DNA of 64,000 bases from Roseiarcus sp963742305 (GCA_963742305.1 CAVULN010000047.1:62001-126000), one strand, 5' to 3'; positions 48,361-58,529 are shown, numbered from the stretch's first letter. Numbers and translations: made by a program. The notes: generated by a model not told the origin, from the sequence alone.

Positions 48361-48787
48361 ACTCCTGCTTTGCGCTCTGGCGCTCGCGTTGTCATTTCCA
48401 GCGGCGCTGGCGGAGGAGCCGGGGCTTACAATGAGCCAGCCGTGGCTGCAACTCATCACGCCCTCCCGCCCGGCGGCCGGATATTTCGTCCTGTCGAACC
48501 CGACCGGGCGGACGCGAACGCTGGTCGGCGCCGCTTCGCCCGGATGCGGCGCCCTCATGCTGCACCGCAGCGTCAACGACAACGGTCAGGAACGGATGGA
48601 GATGATCGACAGCGTCCCCGTGCCCGCGCACGGCGAAGTCAAATTCGCGCCCGGCGGATACCATCTGATGTGCATGTCGCCCACCGCGGCCGTGGCGCGC
48701 GGACGCTCGGTTTCTGTGACCTTGCGCTTCGAGGACGGCGGTTCGCTCGCGGCGAGGTTTCCCGTGCGCGGCGCGACCGGCGATTGA
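48287..48787 (+). CDS. PCuAC-type periplasmic copper chaperone
   Basis: The 166-residue protein has a signal peptide (LACRLLLCALALALSFPAAL) and the copper-binding motif of PCu(A)C proteins: M/H in ALMLHRSVNDNGQERMEM followed about 20 residues later by GGYHLMCM. It delivers Cu(I) to the CuA site of cytochrome c oxidase or to Sco. The ATG at 48287 lies inside the end of the CtaG-type gene, a 74-base overlap, suggesting coupled translation. Confidence 0.9.
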   Translation: MKRLRRPTRTPPPSPRSHAAGLACRLLLCALALALSFPAALAEEPGLTMSQPWLQLITPSRPAAGYFVLSNPTGRTRTLVGAASPGCGALMLHRSVNDNGQERMEMIDSVPVPAHGEVKFAPGGYHLMCMSPTAAVARGRSVSVTLRFEDGGSLAARFPVRGATGD

Positions 48788-48795
48788 GCGTGCGC

Positions 48796-49500
48796 TCAGA
48801 TGAACTGCATGAGCCACGCGAGCAGGCCGGGCGAATTGACGTCCTCGACCAGACGGCGGAGATCGGCCGTGACGCCAGCGATGTCGCCCGCCGCGGAGCC
48901 GAGCGAGGGAATGAGCAGGCGCGCGGCGCCAGTGGTGTCGAAGACATAGATCGCCGAGCCGTGCGTCACCTCGTAAGCGTGCGTCGCGGTCGCGGGCGTG
49001 ACGGAATAGGCGATCCGATAGCGGCGCGCGAGCGCGGCGATCTGATCGGGATCGCCGCGCAATCCGTCGATCTGAGGCGCGAAATTCTTCACATAGTCGG
49101 CCAGTACGGCAAGCGAATCGCGATCGGGGTCGACCGTCACGAACAGCAGGCGCACGCGCTCGGCGTCCGGGCCCAGCCTCTTGAGAATCTCGGCGACGTT
49201 GGCGAGCGTCGTGGGACAGACGTCCGGGCAGAAGGTGTAGCCGAAATAGAGCATAGCGATGCGGCCGCGATAATCGGCTTCCGTCACCCGCTTTCCGTCG
49301 GACGCCCGCGTCATGGCGAACTCGAGTGGCCGCGAATCGCCCGATATGTCGATGGCGCTCCGATCGTCGCCGCTTCGGCAGCCGCCGATGAGCGCCGCGC
49401 TCAGTCCCGCGGCCGTCAGCGCGATCGCGCGGCGCCGGGTCGCTGAAAGAGCGGTCGGCGGAGCCGGGATGGATTCCTCAAATGACGCCCGCGAGCGCAT
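48796..49500 (-). CDS. SCO1/SenC-family copper-handling lipoprotein
   Basis: The thioredoxin-like protein (about 234 residues from the start MRSRASFEES at 49500) has a lipobox (AALIGGC), the copper-binding FGYTFCPDVCPTTLANV with CxxxC, and the distant histidine in YEVTHGSAIYVFD. Sco proteins reduce and metallate the CuA centre of oxidase subunit II. It is convergent with the PCuAC gene (eight bases) and lies downstream of soxG on the same strand. A longer in-frame start at 49560 is possible. Confidence 0.9.
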   Translation of the reverse strand: MRSRASFEESIPAPPTALSATRRRAIALTAAGLSAALIGGCRSGDDRSAIDISGDSRPLEFAMTRASDGKRVTEADYRGRIAMLYFGYTFCPDVCPTTLANVAEILKRLGPDAERVRLLFVTVDPDRDSLAVLADYVKNFAPQIDGLRGDPDQIAALARRYRIAYSVTPATATHAYEVTHGSAIYVFDTTGAARLLIPSLGSAAGDIAGVTADLRRLVEDVNSPGLLAWLMQFI

Positions 49501-49566
49501 GGATGAGCTTCCGCGTATTGGAACAGCGTCCGCCTTCGCCCGGACGCTCGTTCCAGCCAACCCCCG

Positions 49567-50133
49567 TCACCACTGCGGCGCGCCGCGCGCGGCCTCGGCG
49601 AGCGACGCGGCGAGATAGGGCGCGAACGATCGCCAAACCTCGACATGGAACGTCGCCTCGGCGCGCCGCCACAGCACGATCTCCGCCTTGTCGAACAGGG
49701 TGCGCGTCGCAAAACCGACCGGAAACGCCGCGAGGCCAAGGTCGAGCGGACAGCCGGCGTTGACGACCCGCGCGGCGGCCGGCCCGCTCGCGACGAGGCC
49801 GATCTGGCGATGCGAGACGTCGACCAGGCTGTGCGCGGTTCCCTCGAGCACCGACTCCAGCAACTCGGCGATCGTTCCGGCGTCGGCGGCGCCCGCGATC
49901 AGGAGCCATTCGTCCGGCCCAAGCCATAGCGCCGCGCGCTCGCCCTCGCCCGCCGGGCCAGGCCGCGAAGGCGGCTCGGCGCCGAAGACCATCCCGCAGG
50001 CGACCCGCACCGCCTCGCCGCCCCGCAGGATGAAACGCGCCGCCGGCGGGGCTTCCGCCAGACGGAATCGCGGGCCAACGGGAAGCGCAAGACCTTCGAG
50101 CGGCGAGCGGGCGTGAACCGCGGCGTCAGCCAT
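49567..50133 (-). CDS. soxG: Sarcosine oxidase gamma subunit
   Basis: This 188-residue protein starts MADAAVHARSPLEGLALPVG and contains LWLGPDEWLLIAG and LVDVSHRQIGLVASGPAAAR, AGCPLDLGLAAFPVGFATRT, characteristic of SoxG. It is part of the heterotetrameric sarcosine oxidase, which turns sarcosine into glycine, H2O2 and 5,10-methylene-THF. It overlaps the end of soxA by eight bases. Confidence 0.92.
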   Translation of the reverse strand: MADAAVHARSPLEGLALPVGPRFRLAEAPPAARFILRGGEAVRVACGMVFGAEPPSRPGPAGEGERAALWLGPDEWLLIAGAADAGTIAELLESVLEGTAHSLVDVSHRQIGLVASGPAAARVVNAGCPLDLGLAAFPVGFATRTLFDKAEIVLWRRAEATFHVEVWRSFAPYLAASLAEAARGAPQW

Positions 50134-53106
50134 TGAGGCGCGCTCCCGGCTTGTCGTGGAAGACTGGGCCCACGACCGTCACCCGGACCGCGCGGCCGGG
50201 CATGGGGACGTAGAGCCCGGCGCCGATGCGCGATCTGCCGGCGGCGACAAGCGCGAGCGCGATCGGCCGGCCCACAGCCTCGCTCATGTAGGACGACGTG
50301 ACGTGGCCGAGCGCGGAGGAGCCGGTCGGCGGGTTCGCGCTTTCGGTCACCTGCGCGCCCTCTTCGAGCATGACTTCTCGGATCGTCGGTCAGAAGCCCG
50401 ACGAGTTGCTTGCGGTTCGGGGCCAGCATGTCGGGGCGCGCGAGCGAGCGTTTGCCGACGAAGTCCTTCTTCGCCTTGCCGATCGCCCAGTCGAGGCCGA
50501 GATCGGCGAGCGTCACCGTGCCGTCGGTCTCCTGGCCGACGATCACATAGCCCTTCTCGGCGCGCATCACATGCATGGCCTCCGTGCCATAGACGCACCC
50601 GCCCTGCTTCTGGACCTCGCGCCACGCCGCCTCCCAGACGCCGCGACCATAGTGCGAGGGGACGTTGATCTCGTAGCCGAGTTCGCCGGTGAAGCTCACC
50701 CGCATGAGCCGCGCCGGGACGCCGCACGCGCGCCCCTCGCGCACGCTCATGTGCGGCATAGCGCCGTTCGAGAGATCCACGCCGTCAAGAAGGGGCGCGA
50801 TCGTCTCCCGCGCTTTCGGTCCCTGCGCCGAGATCGTCGCCCATTGCTCGGTCACTGAAGTGAGCCAGACCCTCAGATCGGTGAACTCGGTCTGCAGATA
50901 GTCCTCCATCTGCGCGAGCACGCGCGGCGCGCCGCCGGTGGTCGTCGTCACATGGAACCGGTCGGGCGCGAGACGGGCGATCACCCCGTCGTCCATGAGG
51001 AAGCCGGCCTCGCTCAGCATGAGGCCATAGCGGCAGCGCCCGACCTCGAGCTTCTGGAAAGCGTTCACGTACATGCGCTCGAGGAACGCCGCGGCGTCGG
51101 GGCCGGCGACCTCGATCTTGCCGAGCGTGGAGCCGTCGAACAGGCCGACGGCGCCGCGGGTCGTGCGGCACTCGCGCGCGACCGCCTCGCGCATCGTTTC
51201 GCGAGCTTGAGGGAAATACCAGGCGCGCTTCCACTGGCCGACATCCTCGAAGGCGGCGCCGTTCTCGGCGGCCCACTCATGGATCGGCGTGCGGCGGACG
51301 GGGTCGAACATGTCTCCGCGCGCCGGGCCCGCAAAAGCGCCGAAAGTCACCGGCGTATAGGGCGGGCGGAAGGTGGTTAAGCCCACTTCGGGGATCGGCT
51401 TTCCGAGCGTGTCGGCGGCGAGGCCAAGCGCGTTCATGTTGGAGAGCTTGCCCTGGTCGGTCGCCATGCCGGTCGTGGTGTAGCGCTTGATGTGCTCGAT
51501 CGAGCGCATGCCCTCCTGCACCGCGAGCGCGACATCCTTGGCGCAAACGTCGTTCTGGAAATCGACGAAGGCCTTCGCGCGGCGGTCGGCGCGGGGCGGC
51601 GGTCCGGCTCCCTCCCGCGCGGCGACAACGCCGCCGACGGTATAGGCGCGCGCGCTTCGCGCGGCGAAGCCCGCGGCGCCCGCCGCTGCGCGCCCCGCCG
51701 CGTCTCCTTCGGCGAGCGCGCCTGCCAGATCGAAGGTCGCGTTGCAGGCGCCGGCCGAGCGCTCGCGCTGCGCCGACGCTCCCGGCTTGAAAACCTGCAT
51801 CGCCTCGTCGAACACGAGCTTGCCGCGCGATTGCGAGAAAAGATGAACCGAAGGCGTCCACCCGCCCGACATCAGGAGCGCGTCGCAGGCCACGGTTCGC
51901 CTCGCGCCGGACACGTCCAACCGCACCGCCCTGACCCGAAGGCGCCCGTCGGCCCCGAGAAGCTTCGCGTCCGCCACGACCTCAATGCCCGCGGCGCGCG
52001 CGGCGTCCGGCAGCGGTCCGTTGGCTTCGGGGCGCAGATCGGCGATCAGCTCGACCTGGACGCCTGCCTTCTTAAGGTCGACCGCGGCGCGGTAGGCGCT
52101 GTCATGCGACGTCGCGACGACGACGCGCTCGCCGGCCGCGGCGCCATATTGGAGAGCATAGCGCCGCGCGGAATCGGCGAGCATGACGGCCGGCCGGTCG
52201 TTGTCGGGGAAGACGAGCGGACGCTCGATCGCGCCCGTCGCCAGCACCACTTCGCGCGCCCGCATCTGCCATAGGCGCTCGCGCGGCAGATCCGGGTCGG
52301 CGATCAGGTCGGGTTCGGCGAACGCGCTCGCTCAGCGCGACGAAGTTCTGCGCGTAATAGCCGAACGTCTGGGCGCGCGACATCAGCCGCACGTTGGGCG
52401 CCGACCTCAGCGCGGCGAGCGCGCCCTCGAGCCAGATCCGGGCGCTCGCGCCGTCAATCTCGGCCTCGGTCTCGGCGAGAAGCGAGCCGCCCGGCGCGGG
52501 GTTTTCGTCGCACAGGACGATCCGCGCGCCGCTTTCGCTCGCCGCCAGCGCCGCCGCGAGGCCCGCGGGCCCGGCGCCGACAATCAGAACGTCGCAATGG
52601 TCGAAGGTTCGCTGGTAACGGTCGGGATCCTTTTCGCGCGGCGGTTGGCCGAGGCCCGCGGCGCGGCGGATGAGAGGTTCGTAGACGCGCTTCCACGCCC
52701 AGCGCGGGCGCATGAAGGTCTTGTAGTAGAAGCCGGCGCCGAACAAAGGCGAGATGAGGTCGTTGACGGCGCCGAAATCGGACTTGAGCGACGGCCAGCG
52801 GTTCTGGCTGGAAGCGGCAAGCCCGTCGTAAAGCTCGATCTGGGTCGCCCGCAGGTTCGGGGTCACGCGGCCGGGCCCGCGCTCAAGGGTCACAAGCGCG
52901 TTCGGCTCCTCGGCGCCGGCGGTGAGGATTCCGCGCGGCCGGTGATATTTGAACGAGCGCCCGACGAGATGAACGCCATTGGCGATGAGGGCCGAGGCGA
53001 GCGTGTCGCCGGCATAGCCCTGATAGAGGAGGCCGTCGAACGTAAAGGCGAGCGGACGCGAGCGATCGACGAGCCCAAGCCCGTGCAAACGAAACGGCTG
53101 GCTCAT
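50126..53106 (-). CDS. soxA: Sarcosine oxidase alpha subunit, two frameshifts
   Basis: The largest subunit, about 993 residues when corrected. The start MSQPFRLHGLGLVDRSRPLA leads to SFKYHRPRGILTAGAEEPN, then the NAD-binding loop DVLIVGAGPAGLAAALAASE, and a C-terminal GcvT-like folate-binding domain (DGSTLGKIEVAGPDAAAFLE, ELGYEINVPSHYG). Extra bases near 52318 (in SERFAEPDLI) and near 50377 (in TDDP-EVMLEEG) break the frame; the last segment reads GRPIALALVAAGRSRIGAGL. In the sequence as given it is also in frame with soxD, an effect of one more extra base. Confidence 0.92.
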
Positions 53107-53409
53107 GGCGCTGGGTCCGGTTCGCCCGGCCGCGAGGTCCGGCCGCGGCTCGCCCGCCTTGTAGGTCGCGAGAATCCTGTCGCTCACCGTATCGCGCAGG
53201 CAATTGAAGAAGCGCCCGCAGCCGTGGGCATGGCGCCAGCGCTCGGCGATGACGCCCTTCGGGTTCGAGCGGAAATAGAGGAAGTCCGCCCATGCCTCGT
53301 CGGTGAGGGCGCCCGGATCGGGGGCCCGCGCGATATGCGCTTCGCCCCCGTAGGCGAACTCGATCTCCGGGCGCGCCATGCCGCAATAGGGGCAATCGAT
53401 CAAAAGCAT
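53103..53409 (-). CDS. soxD: Sarcosine oxidase delta subunit, one frameshift
   Basis: SoxD is a small zinc-binding subunit. The sequence MLLIDCPYCGMARPEIEFAY, with GEAHIARAPDPGALTDEAW and HAHGCGRFFNCLRDTVSDRI, is unmistakable: Cys in CPYC and HxxGC are the zinc ligands. The natural stop would be the TGA overlapping the soxA start as ATGA, but that needs one base fewer than is present, so as written the frame runs on into soxA. About 101 residues when corrected. Confidence 0.9.
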
Positions 53410-53413
53410 CGGC

Positions 53414-53779
53414 TCAGATCTTCACCTTGGTCGCCGCGGTTGCGGAATCGCCGGTGTTTGGCGTGCCTGCGGGCTCGATCAGCAGAAGTTCCGTTTCCTC
53501 GTCCGCGACCGGACAGTGCTCGACGCCGCGCGGCACGACATAGAGTTCGCCCGGTCCAAGCGTCACGTCGCCATCGCGCATCTCGATTCTCAGGCGGCCG
53601 CGCAACACGAGAAAGAGATCATCCGTGTCGGGATGAGAATGCCAGACGAAGCGGCCCTGGACCTTGACCACCATCACGTCATGGCCGTTGAAAGCCGCGA
53701 CGACTTTCGGCGACCATCGCTCGGAGAACAGCGCAAGCTTCGCGGCGAGATTGACGGCTTCGACCATAGGCGCGCTCAA
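53414..53779 (-). CDS. Cupin protein inserted in the sarcosine oxidase operon
   Basis: The 121-residue protein has both cupin motifs: GRFVWHSHPDTDDLFLVLRG and LGPGELYVVPRGVEHCPVA, with histidines for a metal ion. The start at 53779 overlaps the soxB stop (ATGA); soxD begins four bases after its end. This places it between soxB and soxD, where the usual order is soxB-soxD-soxA-soxG. Role unknown; it might sense or bind a metal or metabolite of the pathway. Confidence 0.85.
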   Translation of the reverse strand: MSAPMVEAVNLAAKLALFSERWSPKVVAAFNGHDVMVVKVQGRFVWHSHPDTDDLFLVLRGRLRIEMRDGDVTLGPGELYVVPRGVEHCPVADEETELLLIEPAGTPNTGDSATAATKVKI

Positions 53780-55027
53780 TGCGCGACCGCCGCCGCGGCG
53801 GCTTCATCGATCAGCCGGCCCGAGCGGAAGCGGTCAAGGGTGAACGGCGCGGCGATCGGATGCGGCTCTCCTCGCGCGATCGTGTGCGCGAACACATGGC
53901 CAGAGCCCGGCGTCGCCTTGAAGCCGCCGGTGCCCCAGCCGCAATTGACATAGAGGCCCGGAACCGGGGTCAAGCCGATGATCGGCGAACGGTCGGGCGT
54001 GACATCGACGATTCCGCCCCAGTTGCGCAGCATGCGCATGCGGCGCACGGTGGGGAAAAGCTCGCAGATCGCCTCGAGCGTGTGATTGGCGACATGCAGC
54101 CCGCCCATCTGCGAATACGACGTATAGGCGTCGGTGCCGGCCCCGATGACCAGCTCCCCCTTGTCCGATTGCGACATATAGGCGTGGATGGTGTTCGACA
54201 TGACGACGCACGGCATCATTGGTTTGACCGGCTCGCTGACCAGCGCCTGCAGGGGATAGCTCTCGAGCGGCATCCGGACGCCCGCCATGGCCATCACCAC
54301 CGACGTGTGGCCGGCCGCGACGACGCCGATCTTGCTTCGCCGCGATCGGCCCTCGCGTCGTCTCGACGCCTGAGACGGCGCCGGACGCGTCGCGCCTGAT
54401 CGCGGTCGCCTCGCAATTCTGGATGATGTCGACGCCGCGCGCCGAAGCCGCGCGCGCGTAGCCCCAGGCGACCGCGTCGTGCCGCGCCACTCCGCCTCGC
54501 CGCTGCAGCGCGGCGCCCGCCACCGGATAGCGGATGTCGCGGGCGATATTGAGGATCGGGCAGAAGGCCTTGGCCTCCTCCGGCGTCAGCCATTCGTTGT
54601 CGACGCCGGCCAGGCGGTTGGCGTGCACGTGCCGCTTTCCGACCTGCACGTCATGCGTATTGTGCGCCAGCATCATCACGCCGCGCGGCGAATACATGAC
54701 ATTGTAGTTGAGCTCCTGCGACAGGCCCTCCCACAGCTTCAGCGCGTGATCGTAGAGCGCGGCCGATTCCTCCCAGAGGTAATTGGAGCGGATGATCGTG
54801 GTGTTGCGTCCGGTGTTGCCGCCGCCGAGCCAGCCCTTCTCCAGCACCGCGATATTGCGGAGGCCGTGCTCCCTGGCGAGGTAATAGGCGGTTGCAAGCC
54901 CATGCCCGCCCGCGCCAATGATGACGACGTCATAAGCCGCCTTGGGCTCGGGGTCGCGCCACTGCTCCGGCCAGCCGGCGTTGTGCGCGAGCGCCTGCAG
55001 CGCCACATTGACAAACGAAAACCGCAC
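53776..55027 (-). CDS. soxB: Sarcosine oxidase beta subunit, one frameshift
   Basis: The flavin-bearing catalytic subunit. The FAD-binding loop YDVVIIGAGGHGLATAYYLA begins near residue 32, followed by LEKGWLGGGNTGRNTTIIRS. One extra C near 54335 shifts the frame in GPIAAKKIGVVAAGHTS; the second part has MQGGLHVANHTLE-like sequence (QMGGLHVANHTLEAICELFP) and PGLYVNCGWGTGGFKATPGS. Corrected length is about 416 residues, as expected. It is the first gene of the operon and is read leftward from a promoter in 55028-55162. Confidence 0.93.
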
Positions 55028-55162
55028 TTAAGCGCGCCTCAAGAATAAGTCCCGGGCCGGACGATTGCCCGCTTCCGCTCGGATTTGCGAGAACAATTTC
55101 TGGGCGGCGGCGAAACTTTGTTGCGGCCGCCGGCTATCCGGGCGATGGCGTACGGCGCGCGG

Positions 55163-55513
55163 CTAGCGGGCGCAGCCCACGAGATCCTTCTCCTCGATCG
55201 CGAACACCTTGCCCGCTTCGATCTTCACGCCCTTCGCCATGCACGAGCGCCCGTCGGCGAGCTTGAGCCGCGCGTCGTAGACGCCAGCCGCGACGCCCAG
55301 GACCTTTACCCGCTCGTCATGATCGACCGTGCCGTCGGGATCGTTCTTGGTCTGGTTGGGGCCGAACTCGGACGTGCCCGCGGGCGCGAGCTCGAGCGAT
55401 TTCACGGTCGACGACGTCAGGTTCCAGAAGCGCGTGTCCTTCGCGGCTGCGGGTTGCGCAAGCAGCATCGCCGCAAAGCAAAACCCGCCTAGAGGAATTG
55501 GGCGCCCTATCAT
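55163..55513 (-). CDS. Small exported hypothetical protein
   Basis: From ATG 55513 the product (about 116 residues) has a signal peptide (GGFCFAAMLLAQPAAAKDTR) and the mature sequence FWNLTSSTVKSLELAPAGTS, KNDPDGTVDHDERVKVLGVA and a C-terminal IEEKDLVGCAR with one of two cysteines. Proteins of this look are common exported unknowns in Hyphomicrobiales, to my recollection. No enzymatic motif. Confidence 0.7.
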   Translation of the reverse strand: MIGRPIPLGGFCFAAMLLAQPAAAKDTRFWNLTSSTVKSLELAPAGTSEFGPNQTKNDPDGTVDHDERVKVLGVAAGVYDARLKLADGRSCMAKGVKIEAGKVFAIEEKDLVGCAR

Positions 55514-55685
55514 CCCTGCCGTCCCTCCGTCGCCTGGCGCGGGCTGCGCGCCCAACCTCGATTCTGGACGATCATGGCGCCCCGTCCGCGCCGAGACAAT
55601 GAGCGCGCTCGCCAGAGCGCCGGGCTCGGGGCGAATTCGCGCACAAGTTGAATCTGGGGGGCGCCGCCGACCCGGAGAGCCGGCC

Positions 55686-57479
55686 CTACTTCACCGCCTC
55701 CGCCGTCGGCTCGGCGACATGAGCGCGGGCGTGCTTATGCTCCTCGATGCGCTTCGCCTTCGCGCCCGCTTGCCGGGCAGCCTCGGAGAGCTGGTACATT
55801 TCCTGATGGTCGAAGTCATCGGCTGTCCGCAGCGCTTCGTCGGTGTAATTCTTGGCGTTCGGATCGCGTTCGAGCCGGCGCGTCCAGAAGTGGATTTTGG
55901 CGAACATTCCCACGATCCGGGCATAGGTGACGACCTGCCCGCCCCAGTGACGCGTATAGAAGAGAAGCGGATTCTCGAGCGGCAGCCCAGGCCGGCGGTC
56001 GCGGCGGTAGCGCCGTCGGATGATGCCGCTCTCGAGCGGATAGATGTTGTAGAAGTGGAAGCTCGCCCAGAACCAGGTGAGCAGATAGGCGACGGTGTCC
56101 GGTCGCGGTCCGCCCGCGACCGCCCGGCGGATCACCGTCTTGATGTGGTCCTCGGTGAAATAGGTCCGCCACGCGAGGCGATAGGCCTCCTGCCATTCCT
56201 CCCGCGTCATGCGGGGATGGTCGGTCGTGACGTGCTCGAGATCGAACTTGTTCAGGTCCGGGTCGATATCGACGCCCTTCGCCACCGCCTTGGCGTGATC
56301 CTCGCTGCCGGGCAGCGGCGTCAGGATCGAGAATTCGAGGATGTCTAGCGGCAGCTCGCGCTGGATGATCTGGATGCGCTTGACCAGCGATTCCTGCGTG
56401 TCGTTGGGGAAGCCGATGATATAGCCGCAATAGGTGATGACGCGATGCTTGCGCCATTCGAGCAGAAGCTCGCGATAGTCGGAGATGTGGTTCTGCTTCT
56501 TCTTCGCCGAGGCCAGATTGTCGGGGTCGATGTTCTCAAGCCCGATGAACACCCGCTTGACGCCGGCCGCCACCGCCTTCTCGATGAAACGGGGAATCTT
56601 GTGGCAGGCGGTGTCGACCTGAATGATGAAGCGCGAGTGGATGCCCTGCTGGCGCAACTCGATCAGCCGGTCGAAGATCGATTCCCAGTTGCGGTTGCGG
56701 GCGAGATTGTCGTCGGTGATAAAGAAGTAGCGGACGCCGTTGGCGACATTGATCCGCACCAGCTGCTCGATGTCGTCGGCGGTGCGATAGCGCGACTTGC
56801 GGCCCTGCACGTTGATGATGGTGCAGAACGAGCACAGGAACGGACAGCCGCGCCCGGCGTCGAAGCTCGAGATCATGCCGAGCGTACGGCCCACGCGCTC
56901 GGGGGGCATGTAGGGTCCGGTCGCGCCCTCGAGCCCCGGCAGGTCATGGAGGTAATTGTAGATCGGCTTGAGCGCGCCCGCCGCGGCGTCGCGCAGCACT
57001 TCGTCGAACCGCCCCTCCGCTTCGCCAGCGTAGAGCGAAACGCCAAGGTCGAGCGCTGCTTTGAGCGAATCAGGCGTCTCCGGCAGCATCGAGAGGCAGC
57101 CGGAAACATGGAATCCGCCGATGCAGACCTGAACGCCCGCCGCTCTCAAGGTGCGCGCGCAATCCATCGCTCGCGGGAACTGGTTCGACTGGACGCCGAC
57201 GAAACCGACCATGCCAAAGCCGCCATTGCCCTGAATCTGGCGGGCGATGCGGTCTAGCCGGATGCGCGTGTTGGTTTCGTCGATGGGGAAGATCTCGATG
57301 TCCACGTCCTCGCCAAGGACTTGATCTTCCATGCATTTCTGCGCGATGCCGAACAGGCAGGCGAGCGAATTGGAGGGCAGGGCGGACTTCCACCACTGGA
57401 TGACGTAGCCCTCGTCGTCGTAGTGGGAGCACTTGACAAGGAAAAGCAGAAATCGTCGGCGCGCTACGCTATCCGGCAT
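55686..57479 (-). CDS. B12-binding-domain radical SAM protein of unknown function
   Basis: The 597-residue protein has an N-terminal cobalamin-binding-like domain (about 10-160; QIQGNGGFGMVGFVGVQSNQ, AAGVQVCIGGFHVSG) and a radical SAM core with GRGCPFLCSFCTI, the CxxxCxxC iron-sulfur motif at about 210-217. A helical C-terminal region with many aromatic residues follows (LTWFWASFHFYNIYPLESGI). It cleaves S-adenosylmethionine to make a radical and, with cobalamin, could methylate an unactivated carbon. The length exceeds simple B12-radical SAM enzymes by the C-terminal domain. No biosynthetic operon surrounds it; the next genes are a methyltransferase and a small exported protein. Confidence 0.9.
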   Translation of the reverse strand: MPDSVARRRFLLFLVKCSHYDDEGYVIQWWKSALPSNSLACLFGIAQKCMEDQVLGEDVDIEIFPIDETNTRIRLDRIARQIQGNGGFGMVGFVGVQSNQFPRAMDCARTLRAAGVQVCIGGFHVSGCLSMLPETPDSLKAALDLGVSLYAGEAEGRFDEVLRDAAAGALKPIYNYLHDLPGLEGATGPYMPPERVGRTLGMISSFDAGRGCPFLCSFCTIINVQGRKSRYRTADDIEQLVRINVANGVRYFFITDDNLARNRNWESIFDRLIELRQQGIHSRFIIQVDTACHKIPRFIEKAVAAGVKRVFIGLENIDPDNLASAKKKQNHISDYRELLLEWRKHRVITYCGYIIGFPNDTQESLVKRIQIIQRELPLDILEFSILTPLPGSEDHAKAVAKGVDIDPDLNKFDLEHVTTDHPRMTREEWQEAYRLAWRTYFTEDHIKTVIRRAVAGGPRPDTVAYLLTWFWASFHFYNIYPLESGIIRRRYRRDRRPGLPLENPLLFYTRHWGGQVVTYARIVGMFAKIHFWTRRLERDPNAKNYTDEALRTADDFDHQEMYQLSEAARQAGAKAKRIEEHKHARAHVAEPTAEAVK

Positions 57480-57608
57480 CCTGGCTCCCCGCGATGTTTT
57501 GACCCGCCCGATTCTTGCCCCGCATTCGCCGCATCCGGCGGCGCCGAGCGTTACCAGCCTTTGGCCGAAACCACAATCGCCGCTTCGGCTTGAATCTGCA
57601 GTCTTCGC

Positions 57609-58421
57609 TCAGCGCGAGACGGTCACCCGCAAGTAAGTCGCCGGAATTAGTGTCGCGTCCGCGTCCCGGCTCTGGTTGTGGCTGTTGAAGAGATTGTCCA
57701 ATTCCCGCTTCAGATCGCCGGCGCGGCCGTTCTTCTCGGCCGCCTCGAAGGCGTTCATCGTTGGCCCATAGTATTTTCTGAAGGCGTCGACCAGTTCCGA
57801 CGCCGGCGAGGGAAAGCGAAACGTATAGGCCTCCCTGACGAACGCGATCCGGTCGGCTGGGACGCCGGCGGCGCCAAACCGCTCGATCACCTGACTTTCG
57901 ACGCCCCAGGTCATGGGGCTGACGAACCCCTCGGGCGGAGGAGGAGAATAGGCGGAGCTGATTTTCAGGATTTGCGCCACCAGCGTCGGGTCGTTGGGAA
58001 TCCAGTTCCCCATCACGATCCGCCCGCCGGGCCGGGTCACCCGCGCCATTTCCCTGGCGACGTCGAACGGCTTCGGCGCGAACATCGCCCCGAAAATGCT
58101 CACCACGAGATCGAAGCTCGCGTCGTCGAGATCTCCAAGACTGGCGGCGTCGCCTTCCTGAAACCGGCAGTTCGTCAGCCCCGCTTCCTTCGCGCGCCGG
58201 TTGCCCGCCTCGACGAGGTTTGCGGCGATGTCGATTCCGAGCACGTCGGCGCCAAGACGGGCTTCCGGCAACGCCGTCGTTCCATCGCCGCAGCCGAGAT
58301 CGAGGACCTTCATGCCCTTCGTGACGCCGAGTTTCCCGACAAGCTCCTCCCCGCTTTCCCTCATGCTGGCAGCAATGCGAGTGAAGTCGCCCTTTTCCCA
58401 GAGCGCCTTGTTCGGATTCAT
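57609..58421 (-). CDS. Class I SAM-dependent methyltransferase
   Basis: This 270-residue protein has the binding motif VLDLGCGDGTTALPEARLGA (residues about 39-58) and later ASFDLVVSIFGAMFAPKPFD and RVTRPGGRIVMGNW, the Ubie/Methyltransf_11 pattern. The substrate is unknown. It lies 130 bases upstream of the radical SAM gene on the same strand; they may be in one transcript. Confidence 0.88.
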   Translation of the reverse strand: MNPNKALWEKGDFTRIAASMRESGEELVGKLGVTKGMKVLDLGCGDGTTALPEARLGADVLGIDIAANLVEAGNRRAKEAGLTNCRFQEGDAASLGDLDDASFDLVVSIFGAMFAPKPFDVAREMARVTRPGGRIVMGNWIPNDPTLVAQILKISSAYSPPPPEGFVSPMTWGVESQVIERFGAAGVPADRIAFVREAYTFRFPSPASELVDAFRKYYGPTMNAFEAAEKNGRAGDLKRELDNLFNSHNQSRDADATLIPATYLRVTVSR

Positions 58422-58449
58422 GAGCTTTCCTCCATGGGCCGTTTCTAAC

Positions 58450-58529
58450 TGAGACGCCGGTCCGCCGCTCTGGGTAGAATTACGAACTTGACGATTTTTT
58501 CCGCCGGTCCGCGCCGTCCCGGCGTCTCA
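58450..58529. repeat. Eleven-base inverted repeat at a gene border
   Basis: TGAGACGCCGG (58450-58460) and CCGGCGTCTCA (58519-58529) are perfect inverted arms 58 bases apart, spanning the gap between the methyltransferase start and the RimK-like stop. A short T-run (TTTTTT at about 58495) lies inside. It may be a 3' end structure for the RimK-like message. Confidence 0.35.

Noticed and set aside
52102..53409. A soxD-soxA fusion protein
   Set aside because: The expected soxD stop overlaps the soxA start as ATGA; one extra base in soxD, like many others here, accounts for the run-through.
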